Assembly (NCBI GenBank): GCA_964395715.1
Contig: CAYNAU010000006.1
Coordinates: 1 to 64,000, forward strand
DNA length: 64,000 nt
Direction: 5' to 3'
Origin: Porticoccus sp964395715
GTDB taxonomy: Bacteria > Pseudomonadota > Gammaproteobacteria > Pseudomonadales > Porticoccaceae
The position numbers and the translations under genes are program-made. The notes beneath the pieces were generated by a model. It worked only from the letters and a program-made list of their open reading frames with translations, was not told the DNA's origin and made no database searches. Below are positions 50,901 through 59,230 of the stretch, piece by piece. Each line of letters opens with the position of its first letter. Position 1 is the stretch's first letter.

Positions 50901-52457
50901 CTTGCCTTGGTACTCATGGGTTGTAGCCGGCTGAGAGAGCTTCTTGGGGTTCTCAACAACACCGGCAGGCAAGGAAAACAGGAATGAGCTCCCCTTGCCC
51001 GTTTCACTTTCCACCCGGATGGTACCACCCATCAGCTCCACAATTTGCTTGCTGATGGCAAGCCCCAATCCGGTACCCTCGTACTTTTTAGTACTGGACG
51101 AGTCCACTTGGGTAAAGGCATCAAAGATCTTTTGCTGACTTTCTTCGGTAATACCAATACCAGTATCCCGCACTTCTACCTGCAGCATCTGTCCCACTTC
51201 CGGAGGGCACTCTTCATCCAGGCAGGAAACGTAGATCGATACTTCACCCATATCGGTAAATTTAATGGCATTGCCCACCAGGTTAATAATCACCTGCCGG
51301 ATCCGCGAACCATCGCCGTGGATGTACTTGGGAACGCCCTCCTCAATCAGATAACCGACATCAATTTTCTTTTTCAGCGCCTGATTGGCCAGCAGGCTGA
51401 TCACTTCATCCAACAGCTCATGCAGGGAACAGTCTTCCTTCTTGATTGTGAGGTTGTTGGAGTCAATCTCGGAAAAGGTGAGGATTTCATCAATCAGTTC
51501 CAGCAACCCTTCCCCTGACAGTTTTGCCGTCTCCACATATTCCTGCTGCTTGGGACTCAGCCCCATGGTCATTAACAAATCGAGCATGCCCAGCACGGCA
51601 TTCATCGGGGTTCTCAGTTCGTGGGTTACATTCGCCGCAAACTCACCCTTGATTCTGGCCGATTCCAGCGCGGCTGACATGGCCCGCATGAGCTCCTGCT
51701 GCCGGTTTTCCAAAGCTTCCATCATGGAGTTAAAGGCATGTTGCATCTCGGCAATGTCTGCAGGCCCCCCCAGGTCGGCGCGTATCACAGAATCTCCGCT
51801 CTCGGCCCGTTTCATGCTGCTGGCCAACTTTTCCAAGGGGTTCGTCAAGCGGCGGGAAATGCCGAGTAACATTAACAACAGGATGACCGCGACAACCAGA
51901 GAGATCAGCAGGTTACTGCGCAGAATACTTTGCTCCATCAGAATAGAGGCATCTTTACCTATCTGAAGCAGGATATAGCCCAGCAACTCCTCACTGTCTG
52001 TTGAGGGGCTATCAAATTCATTCCAGATATTGTCCTGGGACTCACCGGCAATCACGGGTGCACTGAACAACCAGACACTGCTATCCTCATTCACCAAAGC
52101 CACATCATCTGGCCGCTTGGCAATAGGTGGCAGCTCATCATTACTGCTGTAGAGCACCTCCCCGGTCTCTGTGAGCACGGCCACAGATTTTACACCCGGG
52201 AAGTTAAGGGCATTGTCGACCAGTTCTTTGGCGCTGTCCTTACTCTGATAAAGAAGTGCCAGTTCACCCTGCTTGGCCAGCGAACCAGCAACTTGCAGGC
52301 CCTGCTCAACCTGGCGGTCCCGAAATATCTGACTCGAAATATTGCTGACAGCCAGAGAGGTAATCAGCGCCATGAACAAAATGCCGACGACAAATATCAG
52401 TGTCAGCTGATGCCTGAACTTCATACTGCCGGCAGATTTATTCACATAGCGATTCAT
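47973..52457 (-). CDS. giant hybrid sensor kinase with three receivers, HPt, GGDEF and EAL
   Basis: 1494 aa. Domain order: membrane segment 17-38, periplasmic sensor about 40-180, membrane segment 182-200, HAMP to 255, HisKA with His279 (VTHELRTPMN), HATPase with DTGIGI and GTGLGL boxes to 500, receiver 1 about 520-640 (Asp574, reduced acidic pair), receiver 2 about 664-785 (Asp713), HPt about 820-920 (His868), receiver 3 about 938-1060 (Asp987), GGDEF 1065-1230 (intact, with RSQD inhibition site 1137-1140), EAL about 1245-1490 (EAL, DDFGSG and EGVE motifs intact). It resembles BarA joined to a c-di-GMP enzyme that could both make and break the messenger. Ten bases after the binding-protein gene; the start codon has a poor ribosome site. 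Confidence 0.93.
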   Translation of the reverse strand: MNRYVNKSAGSMKFRHQLTLIFVVGILFMALITSLAVSNISSQIFRDRQVEQGLQVAGSLAKQGELALLYQSKDSAKELVDNALNFPGVKSVAVLTETGEVLYSSNDELPPIAKRPDDVALVNEDSSVWLFSAPVIAGESQDNIWNEFDSPSTDSEELLGYILLQIGKDASILMEQSILRSNLLISLVVAVILLLMLLGISRRLTNPLEKLASSMKRAESGDSVIRADLGGPADIAEMQHAFNSMMEALENRQQELMRAMSAALESARIKGEFAANVTHELRTPMNAVLGMLDLLMTMGLSPKQQEYVETAKLSGEGLLELIDEILTFSEIDSNNLTIKKEDCSLHELLDEVISLLANQALKKKIDVGYLIEEGVPKYIHGDGSRIRQVIINLVGNAIKFTDMGEVSIYVSCLDEECPPEVGQMLQVEVRDTGIGITEESQQKIFDAFTQVDSSSTKKYEGTGLGLAISKQIVELMGGTIRVESETGKGSSFLFSLPAGVVENPKKLSQPATTHEYQGKRALLIDNSAIVGAYGSQQIEKLGMSCEVINSGVDALEYIRQLSRQEKALDVLLIDEDMPGLRAPDFLRLVRDEASVKNCVFTVFNNPWDKESPPKIEGVAYLSKPLRASDLKSAFAQHLLGKADAAIERKRIEPHTIEKLYANPRQVLVVDDNRANQQVAIGMLERMGCECQLAENGKAAVEAIVRNSFDLILMDCYMPVMNGYDATKQIRMYEGGRHEGNGVPIVAMTANNTQTEVERCSASGMDDFLSKPLRINELKKMLLKWVPAEAGELEVQSSSAETGVLSSATQMDIPGDGFDPLVMEELKGSVGEVLVSMIEAFLEDTPVYLQSLQHAILDGDAKKVRELAHTVKGSALNFGARRVADLSKTLEEKGATDDLADAEILHKQLKEAYAALSKELQDYIVGSDSANRTKGNTYNILIVDDDRSMRLALKNVFKTEDYVIEEASNGEQAVALCQRNMPDLVLMDAMMPEVDGFVACERIRQLPNGADTPVLMVTALEDENSIVKAFAAGANDYIPKPIHFSVLKQRVSRLIQANKVEKHVKQLAYHDPLTGLPNRTHLMQQLRLMLNRAQLEEKKLAILFLDLDRFKMINDTLGHDAGDLLLKAVSERIRRCVRSQDFIARLGGDEFTVILEGVTDLDTVSKIAGKICDALSQPFVFLQQKMFVTTSIGISVFPQDGQDSGSLMKHADSAMFRAKEQRNNYCFYVEGMEDEIARRMEIERELRNAIQNDELVLYYQPKIDLKNGELMGVEALIRWQHPRHGFVSPDMFIPMAEESGLINQVSDWVLHNACKQLKQWQKSGHKLQVAVNLSGKDVQLDDFKEKMQRIVEEYLIEPKMLELEITEGTLMENPGELEEELNALRAMGLTLAIDDFGSGFSSLNYLKRLPVDVLKIDRMFIRDMEKDENDKAIVAGIVALATSMGLKTVAEGVENEEQYLILQQLGCDSCQGFYFSKPLPISEFQKKYFEEPVVQ

Positions 52458-52467
52458 GGGGAAGAGG

Positions 52468-53409
52468 TTACCTGGCAGGCAGGATCAGGTCGACTTTTTC
52501 CCTGATATCATTGGATAGGGAGATACCCAAGTGATTTCCTGTCCGCTCGTTGACCGCCAGAAGCACATCCCTGAGGGGTCGCATGGACGGCTCAGCTTTC
52601 TGTGCCAATAACTCGTTCGCAATTTTTCCAAGGCTGGCACCCATTTTTTTATTATCCGGATAAACTGCGAATAACGCTCCATGCTTGACATGCAGGGGGT
52701 TGGATGAAAACACCACCAGATTCTTATTCCAGGCTGCGTCCAGTAGCAGTGAGAATATCGCACTGTTCACGTACGAGCCGTCCTGGAGTATCCAGACGGC
52801 ATCGCCCGAGTTAGCTCGCTCCAGCATTTCAGCATAAATAGAGGCTGCCTCCCTGAGATCCTCTGCAGGGTCTATGATCAGTTCAACATTCCTGCTAGCC
52901 AGATACTCCATGGCCCCGCGCAGTTGCATGTCATCGCCCTTGGATTTCTGGACCACGTGAACGCGCCTGACCCCGGGCGAGAGCACCAACAAACGATCGA
53001 GAATCACCTCCGGATCAGGAATCATGACGATACCCGGATGTTGATATTGTCCACTGTTAACCGCACCGAGTACCAGAGGGGGGCGATTTTCGAGCGCGTT
53101 TGCCACAAGAAGGCTACGCTTGCCCAGGGCAAGAACAACATCCGGCTTTTTACTGTTCACTTCCGGTTGTAAATTGGCTTTTTCGCCCAACGCTACAAAG
53201 GTTGTGTTGCCGTCAAAGCCCCCCCTTGCACCTTCAGAAATATCTTCAAACACCTTCGAGAAAGGCGCTTTCACTTCCGGATACAGCACCATCAGTTCAG
53301 CACTGACACTTTTGCTGCTCAGGCCAGATAACACAATAACAAGTGGCAAAAACAGACTGGTATGCCATCTGTTCCACCTGAAATGAATATATGGATTACG
53401 TCTAATCAT
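52468..53409 (-). CDS. periplasmic ABC-type substrate-binding protein
   Basis: 313 aa from the ATG at 53409 with AAGGGCACAAGG upstream. A signal peptide (LFLPLVIVLSGLSSKSVSA) precedes a two-lobed fold resembling the ABC_sub_bind family (PF04392): KKPDVVLALGKRSLLVANAL, PLVLGAVNSG and GDAVWILQDGSYVNSAIFSL. No permease or ATPase gene is nearby, so it may serve as a sensor partner of the hybrid kinase rather than a transporter part. It follows the TonB receptor by 38 bp and precedes the kinase by 10 bp, so the three are one unit. Confidence 0.85.
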   Translation of the reverse strand: MIRRNPYIHFRWNRWHTSLFLPLVIVLSGLSSKSVSAELMVLYPEVKAPFSKVFEDISEGARGGFDGNTTFVALGEKANLQPEVNSKKPDVVLALGKRSLLVANALENRPPLVLGAVNSGQYQHPGIVMIPDPEVILDRLLVLSPGVRRVHVVQKSKGDDMQLRGAMEYLASRNVELIIDPAEDLREAASIYAEMLERANSGDAVWILQDGSYVNSAIFSLLLDAAWNKNLVVFSSNPLHVKHGALFAVYPDNKKMGASLGKIANELLAQKAEPSMRPLRDVLLAVNERTGNHLGISLSNDIREKVDLILPAR

Positions 53410-53447
53410 CCTTGTGCCCTTCTGCACCTCTATACCTATGCCCTTCC

Positions 53448-55568
53448 CTAGAACTTGTAACGGATTTCGCCCATCACAGTTTGCCCTGCCAGAGGCAGGT
53501 CATCATAGATCAGTGGACCAAGGCCAGAATTCTGAGTGGGCTCCCGTGCATCTTCGTCAAACAGGTTTTTGACGATCAGAGCCACATCAATATTGTCCCA
53601 AAGTGCCTTGCGGCGCAGGGTCAAATCAACAAGTGCGTAATTATCGATATCGGAACGTGGATCACCACTAGCACGGTTGCGATCCATCACCCAGTTAGTT
53701 TGCACATTCATAAACCAATGGGGCAGGAACTCCCAGTCAGCCTGTAAATAGATCTGCTTTTCAGGAGAATTTGCAGCATTTGTATTGAGGTTTTTATCCT
53801 CTGACTTCTGCCAGGCTAAATTGCCAATCAATTCCAGCTTTTCAGTGGCTTGCCAGCGAGCCTCAAACTCCAACCCATGCCCTGTCTGTTCCCCGGCATT
53901 CTGCGCCTGGCTTCCACCGGGCGCAGAAACAAACTGGATAATATCTTCCCATTCGTAATAGAACGCATTCAGGTTAAACGTCAGGTTGTAACTGGCCCGA
54001 TAGTCGAATGCCAGCTCGTAACTCTTGAGCTCTTCCGGGTCCAGATCCGCATTACCCTGAAACAGCGGGTTAAATAGTGCCCGAGTCTGGGCAAAAGACG
54101 GCGCCCTGAAAGCTTCGCCATAAAGGAGTTTGGTGGTCAGGTTTCTGGTTGTCGACCAAACCAGTGCGAGACGCGGATTCACAGTATCGCCAAAATCGGA
54201 ATAATGGTCATATCGGATTCCGGCTGTCAGTTCCCAATCATTGGCAAATTGCCAGACATCCTGGACAAAGAAATAGTTATTTTCCCTCTCGTCTTCCGTC
54301 AGGAAAGCAAAAGGAGTATCGCTGACGTTAACAGGGGAATCGCCCGGCAAGATAAGGCCCATGGTGTAAGGGTTTATGCCATAGTTTTTTGATTCCTTGA
54401 CCTTATAGAGATCCCCGTAATAGTAACCGGCACCAACGCCTATCTCGTGATCATCCAGGCCTGTATAGAAACTGGTTATATTGATCCTGGAGTGCCGCTC
54501 ATACACTTCCGGCGTTCCGATTACCCCGTCGGGATAGAGCCCTGGGAAAGTAGGAGCAGTGAAAAAAGGACCTGTGGTTCCGGCCGGATAAAGCACCAGG
54601 TCTCCCTGGACCTCCTGGCTTGTTCGTAGATAACTCGCCTGTACTTTCAGAGACAAATTATCTGTCAGGTTCTTGTTTTCATAGGTCAGGTCCGTGTTGA
54701 TTCTCTGACTTGAGAACCGGTTATCTTCAGACAATGTTTGTGCAGCGCCCGCGCCGTCTCCAGCATTATTTCGGGACTGCAATCCAGCCCTGAAAGTAAA
54801 TTCCTTGTAACCTAGCTCGACACGTGCATCATAGTTTTCTCTCTGCATATTGACTGGGCCGGGAGCGTTGGATGCACTGGTAAAAGTAAGATTATCCAGA
54901 ACTGTTTGTGCATCAGACTCCACAATTTCGTTCAAGCCGTTGGTCTTTAAGCCCTCTAAAATGCCGTAGAATTTAAGGTCACCCACTGACCCGCTTTTAC
55001 TGACCCAAAATTCCTTGGTGTTGTAGGTGCCATATCTCGCCCCCGCTTCAAAGTGCTCATTTCCATCAGCCTCCATCGTCACGATATTAATAACACCGGC
55101 AAAAGCATCTGCACCATAAAGTGCAGATCCTGGGCCCCGTATCACCTCAATCCTTGAAATTGAGTTTACCGGCATGCCACCCCATACAATGTTTCTGTCA
55201 CCATTCAGCAAATTCGTGATCGGTATCCCATTGATCAGCATTAAGACCTGAGGGTTAAACCCGGCGTATATGCCCCTAAAGGTATAGACAGGGTTGTAAC
55301 CTGCGCTATCTCTTGCAACGTGCAGCCCGGGAATGGTTTCCAACACCTCATCAATGTCCCTGGCGCCCATCTTCTCAATATCATCTCTCGTTACAACTGA
55401 TGCAACAGCGGGGGCCTTGGCTATGGGCTGAGTGACCCCTGTGGCGATGCTGATGAACTCCTCACCACCATACAATGACATTAGCTCCATATCAGAAGCT
55501 GAAGCCAACTCGTCAGCATAACTGTTGCCCAAAGTTAACAACAAAATAACACCATATAATTTTTTCAT
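53448..55568 (-). CDS. TonB-dependent outer membrane receptor
   Basis: 706 aa from the ATG at 55568; an upstream frame overlaps the citrate-synthase-like gene and lacks a ribosome site. Signal peptide LYGVILLLTLGNSYA, then a TonB-box-like EEFISIATG, a plug domain (about 45-160: VASVVTRDDIEKMGARDIDE, IEVIRGPGSALYGADAFAG) and a 22-strand barrel ending in aromatic KF. Such receptors import iron chelates, vitamin B12, sugars or aromatics. The ligand is not evident. The gene begins four bases after the stop of the citrate-synthase-like gene, so it is cotranscribed with the enzymes. Confidence 0.93.
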   Translation of the reverse strand: MKKLYGVILLLTLGNSYADELASASDMELMSLYGGEEFISIATGVTQPIAKAPAVASVVTRDDIEKMGARDIDEVLETIPGLHVARDSAGYNPVYTFRGIYAGFNPQVLMLINGIPITNLLNGDRNIVWGGMPVNSISRIEVIRGPGSALYGADAFAGVINIVTMEADGNEHFEAGARYGTYNTKEFWVSKSGSVGDLKFYGILEGLKTNGLNEIVESDAQTVLDNLTFTSASNAPGPVNMQRENYDARVELGYKEFTFRAGLQSRNNAGDGAGAAQTLSEDNRFSSQRINTDLTYENKNLTDNLSLKVQASYLRTSQEVQGDLVLYPAGTTGPFFTAPTFPGLYPDGVIGTPEVYERHSRINITSFYTGLDDHEIGVGAGYYYGDLYKVKESKNYGINPYTMGLILPGDSPVNVSDTPFAFLTEDERENNYFFVQDVWQFANDWELTAGIRYDHYSDFGDTVNPRLALVWSTTRNLTTKLLYGEAFRAPSFAQTRALFNPLFQGNADLDPEELKSYELAFDYRASYNLTFNLNAFYYEWEDIIQFVSAPGGSQAQNAGEQTGHGLEFEARWQATEKLELIGNLAWQKSEDKNLNTNAANSPEKQIYLQADWEFLPHWFMNVQTNWVMDRNRASGDPRSDIDNYALVDLTLRRKALWDNIDVALIVKNLFDEDAREPTQNSGLGPLIYDDLPLAGQTVMGEIRYKF

Positions 55569-55572
55569 TTTA

Positions 55573-56379
55573 TTACTCACCCCAAGCTCGCTGTTCATGA
55601 GCATCTTTTGAGTTGATGCGAGATACTCTTAAAGGAAAAAAGGCACCTTCTGGCTTTGCCGCCGCATCAAGGAAACAGGGAAATACTCCTGCAGTAAATG
55701 TCAGTGTTGCAAGGTGATAATGTTGTTCAGGCGTTATGCCCTCATCCGCCAGCAACCCAGCCACAACACCGGAAGCATTAATTCGATATTTATACCTTGA
55801 GTTACCAAGATACTCATCGACTCTAAATGCCAATTCTGTGTATCGGCCCTGACCCGCTTTCATTGAGTGGGCAAAATCTAAAAGGGGAGTAACTCTTTCA
55901 TCTTGATCAACAAGGGGGCGTCCATACCCGTATATGCCCCTGTACTTTTTCATTTCATTGGCAATCAGATTATCAAAATCGTGCCCTTCGTCGAGCAGGC
56001 TATCTATGCGGTATAAAAAATCCATACCACCTTTGATCGGCTTAAACCCGTAGATGGTGGCTTCTGAAACTGCTAGAGCGCCTGCAGACCCAAGCACTCC
56101 CGTAGATCTTGCTGTAGCCGAAAGCGCTGCGATACGGTTATTCCACAACCGGGGATCAGGAAAGCTCGTACAAATTACCCACATTCCTTCAATCAGTCTG
56201 GCTATACGCGGAGAGTGTCTTCCCGTTATGCCAAACAGGAGATACTCCATCCACCTGTAGTCCTTAAGCTCAGTCAGAACATTCTTGCCTCTCAGCAGTA
56301 CTTTTTCACCGGGGATCCAGCCCCCTATAGCGGTTTCCCAATTATCTTCGTAGCACTCAAGCTTATTAGCCGGGATCAT
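55573..56379 (-). CDS. citrate-synthase-fold protein B (citryl-CoA lyase-like)
   Basis: 268 aa from the ATG at 56379 (AGAGGG upstream); about the size of the small citryl-CoA lyase-type proteins, shorter than citrate synthase (about 430). Segments IYGYGRPLVDQDERVTPLLD and YRINASGVVAGLLADEG show the fold. The usual active-site GHR is GRP here, and the HGGA loop is replaced by the region STGVLGSAGALAV. Overlaps the preceding paralogue by 14 bases. Probably a partner subunit or an enzyme with a different chemistry (for example lyase or ligase of branched hydroxyacyl-CoA). Function not assigned. Confidence 0.78.
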   Translation of the reverse strand: MIPANKLECYEDNWETAIGGWIPGEKVLLRGKNVLTELKDYRWMEYLLFGITGRHSPRIARLIEGMWVICTSFPDPRLWNNRIAALSATARSTGVLGSAGALAVSEATIYGFKPIKGGMDFLYRIDSLLDEGHDFDNLIANEMKKYRGIYGYGRPLVDQDERVTPLLDFAHSMKAGQGRYTELAFRVDEYLGNSRYKYRINASGVVAGLLADEGITPEQHYHLATLTFTAGVFPCFLDAAAKPEGAFFPLRVSRINSKDAHEQRAWGE

Positions 56380-57202
56380 TTTCAACCCTCTCATCCGACA
56401 CTTCAGCGTAGTTGGCAAACTTCAAGCCATCCCCAAAGAAAGGATATTTTCGCCAGGCTAAGTCCTGCTCAAGTGAGTGAGCAGCTGCCCCGGGCAGACG
56501 CATCAACAAGTACAGCATCTCTGACTGCTCAGGCGAGAACTCAAGATCTGCCAAGGCCGCCGCAGCTACGCCGGACATAGCCAAAGGGTACCCGGCAACC
56601 TCCTCAAGTTTTTCACGATTTGATGAAAGCCAGGACAAATGCTGAAAGCCAGATATATCCAGGCTGGATAGATACTCCAACGTCTGTTTAACAGGGGTCG
56701 TGCAGGAAACGCCATTTGGATCAAATCCTGGCGGGTGTTCCATGGGGGACCATACATCTGCTCGTTCTTCGCAAGGAGGTGTTTGGATCATCCGCTGCCA
56801 AGCTTCAATATCCATCCCACACTGCAACCAATATTGGGCAGTGGTATAGACTTCACGACCACCCCCCAGATTGCCAGCACCCACCGAAATGGCACCAATT
56901 AATGCTGACGCGCGGGTAGACCCGCCAACTGCAGAACACATAGCTGCACGCACACTGTGATCCCGGGGGCCCGGGTTTGCCAGGGCAACCGCCAACCCTT
57001 CCAACAGTTTGGCCTGTTTTGGGGTTGGACGCTCCAGTTTGAACAGCAGGTACAGGTATTCTATATAAGTAGCTTTGCCCAGCAGGTCACCGTATACATC
57101 GTAACCGGCACAGAAGCATGCGGAAGCAGCAAAGGGGTTGTCCCCCTCTGCCGTCTCACGCCAGATTTTTGTGCTGATTTGCTCGGGTTGTTTTTCGCTC
57201 AT
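56366..57202 (-). CDS. citrate-synthase-fold protein A (citryl-CoA lyase-like)
   Basis: 278 aa, a divergent tandem paralogue of the next gene. Segments YIEYLYLLFKLERPTPKQAK, ALIGAISVGAGNLGGGREV and FSPEQSEMLYLLMRLPGAAA plus HSLEQD at the end fit the citrate synthase fold. The loop GNLGGGRE stands where citrate synthase has the HGGA histidine. Its ATG overlaps the ThDP enzyme stop by four bases. A complex with protein B is likely because both overlap and neither seems complete alone, but this is inference. Confidence 0.78.
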   Translation of the reverse strand: MSEKQPEQISTKIWRETAEGDNPFAASACFCAGYDVYGDLLGKATYIEYLYLLFKLERPTPKQAKLLEGLAVALANPGPRDHSVRAAMCSAVGGSTRASALIGAISVGAGNLGGGREVYTTAQYWLQCGMDIEAWQRMIQTPPCEERADVWSPMEHPPGFDPNGVSCTTPVKQTLEYLSSLDISGFQHLSWLSSNREKLEEVAGYPLAMSGVAAAALADLEFSPEQSEMLYLLMRLPGAAAHSLEQDLAWRKYPFFGDGLKFANYAEVSDERVENDPG

Positions 57203-59004
57203 ACCATCTGCTTCAAGCCTTTGGCACGCATACCCATGGGCGGCACTTCATCCGGGTCAATGCGAACATCCAACAGGGTGGGTCCCTCCCTACTGCAGAT
57301 TTCAGCAATATCCAGGGCCAGAAGATCCTCGGGAGATTTAATGATATGTCCAGCCGCCCCCATGGAGTGGGCAAACTGGGCAAAATCAATCTCTGGCAAC
57401 TCAAACCCGATGGGCTCCGCCCCGGTCAACTCCTGCCCATGGCGCACCATGCCATAGCAACTGTCATTCAGGACCACAAATACCACCGGCAATTTTTCCT
57501 GAATGGCAACGGTAATTTCCTGACCGCTCATCAACAGACTGCCATCGCCAGTGATACAGACCACCGGGTCACCTTTTTCTGCCAGCGCAGTACCCACCGC
57601 ACTACCGATGGCCCACCCCATGGAAGCGAATTCCAGAGATGCCCGAAACAGCCCGCCCCTGGCATTGCGCTTACCCGCAATACGGCGATCATAGGGGTGG
57701 AGGTAGTGGGTTGCCCAAGTGAAGCTGCCCCCCGAATCCGCGAGATAGCGGGTATTTGGGGGGAAAATTCTCGGCAACTCCCGCATCAGACGCTGTGGTT
57801 TGATGGGTGTTGCATCGGAGCAATAACCCTCGAGATCCTCCATTTCAAAATGCAGGGCTTTTTCTTTATCCGCAGGGTCATCGGCAGGTTTGGCATCATT
57901 GCCTACAACCCTAATCTGACTTCTTAAAGCCTTTTCAAACCGATCAACCAGCCGGTCAAAGATGCTGGACAGGCGCCCCCTGACGTGCAGTTTTGCCATC
58001 GGGGTGCGAGTGAAATTTTCTTCTACTGATTCCACATGGATCATGCGGGTAGTCAACAACGACTCGGTGTCCCAGCCATCACTAGCCCATTCACCGAGGG
58101 TCGCGCCTATTGCTACCACCAGATCCACGTCCGGGTCACACAATACATCCCGGGCGCTCTGATGACCGGCAAACCCGATAACACCCCTGAACAACGGATG
58201 GTAGGGGCTAACGAGACCTTTGCCATGGGGCGTTACCATTATGCGGGCATTGAGGTCCACCGCCAGAGTGAGAATACTCCCGATTGCTTCACTCGCCTCA
58301 TCACCGATCAGAAACACCGGGCTTTTGGCGTTAACCAGTTCTTCATAAAACTGCTCGACCGCCACGTCGTCCACCAGGGAAGGTTTGTTGAGCAGGTTAA
58401 CCAGATCATAGCTGGGTGGCGCCATCACACGATCACGCATGATATCTAGGGGCACACTCAAATGTACGGGACCACCCGGAGACTGGGTAGCCGTCATGAT
58501 CGCGGAAACCAGTTTGGCCTCAAACTGCCCCGCGTGGGACACCAGGGTGTTATAGCGAGTGCAGTACTCAAACAGTCCGACGGTATTCGTCCCGGTACAG
58601 GATGATTCCTGAAAAGCGCCACGACCAAAGGTGGACAACGCCGTCTGCGCGGTGATAACCAGCATCGGTATATTGTTTTCATAGGCTGAAGCAACACCGG
58701 TAATCAGGTTAGTCGCTCCGGGCCCGGTGGTCGCACAGCAGACACCCAGCTTACCGGTATTGCGCGCATACCCATCCGCCATAAAGGCTGCGCCGCTCTC
58801 ATGACGAGCAATCACTGCACGAGGGCCACCTCTGCGCTCACTTCGTGCCAGGGCACTGTAGAACGGCTCAATAGCACCGCCCGGCACACCGAACACATAC
58901 TCCACCCCCAATTGCTCGAGATAGGAGATGAGCAGGTCGCCAAATTCCATTTTTTCGTCCATTGAGAGATTCGCTTTTTGCTTGCCAACCTTGAGAGCAT
59001 CCAT
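57199..59004 (-). CDS. thiamine-diphosphate-dependent enzyme, acetolactate synthase-like
   Basis: 601 aa with the three ThDP-enzyme domains. The catalytic glutamate is in IARHESGAAFMADGYARNTG (about 70), the GPGATN segment follows, and the ThDP/Mg site is GDGSLLMSGQE with LNDSCYGMV. It resembles the large subunit of acetolactate synthase, but no regulatory subunit gene is present and the residues that set substrate choice cannot be judged here. AAGGA lies nine bases upstream. It is the first gene of a six-gene unit that includes two citrate-synthase-fold proteins, so a 2-oxo-acid derived C-C bond forming or cleaving pathway is plausible. The exact substrate is unknown. Confidence 0.88.
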   Translation of the reverse strand: MDALKVGKQKANLSMDEKMEFGDLLISYLEQLGVEYVFGVPGGAIEPFYSALARSERRGGPRAVIARHESGAAFMADGYARNTGKLGVCCATTGPGATNLITGVASAYENNIPMLVITAQTALSTFGRGAFQESSCTGTNTVGLFEYCTRYNTLVSHAGQFEAKLVSAIMTATQSPGGPVHLSVPLDIMRDRVMAPPSYDLVNLLNKPSLVDDVAVEQFYEELVNAKSPVFLIGDEASEAIGSILTLAVDLNARIMVTPHGKGLVSPYHPLFRGVIGFAGHQSARDVLCDPDVDLVVAIGATLGEWASDGWDTESLLTTRMIHVESVEENFTRTPMAKLHVRGRLSSIFDRLVDRFEKALRSQIRVVGNDAKPADDPADKEKALHFEMEDLEGYCSDATPIKPQRLMRELPRIFPPNTRYLADSGGSFTWATHYLHPYDRRIAGKRNARGGLFRASLEFASMGWAIGSAVGTALAEKGDPVVCITGDGSLLMSGQEITVAIQEKLPVVFVVLNDSCYGMVRHGQELTGAEPIGFELPEIDFAQFAHSMGAAGHIIKSPEDLLALDIAEICSREGPTLLDVRIDPDEVPPMGMRAKGLKQMV

Positions 59005-59230
59005 AGAAGATTTTCCTTATTTTTCATCAAGATATGGATATTTCTTAAATCTGTTGTGGCAGTTTTGCCATTATTGCCTTATTTTTGCTTAAAATTCAAC
59101 CATCGAAACTGCATACTGCCAAATGCCACACAGAATTCAGCGAGCGAAATTGACACCGTTTTTCAGCCTCGATTCCATACCCGCTATCCCGTACAATTAA
59201 GCCCTTTTCACTCCCTTGATTTGTAACTTG
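59005..59230. other. divergent promoter region
   Basis: 226 bases between the ThDP operon (minus) and the VC0807-family gene (plus). AT-rich, with TTGCC repeats around 59065-59090. No promoter could be chosen with certainty. Confidence 0.35.

Noticed and set aside
55573..57202. single citrate synthase gene split by a frameshift
   Set aside because: Each frame contains its own start, ribosome site and both N- and C-terminal fold segments, so they are two paralogues and not halves.
57199..59004. true acetolactate synthase ilvB
   Set aside because: No ilvN-type regulatory subunit or other branched-chain genes nearby; context points elsewhere, so the symbol was not given.
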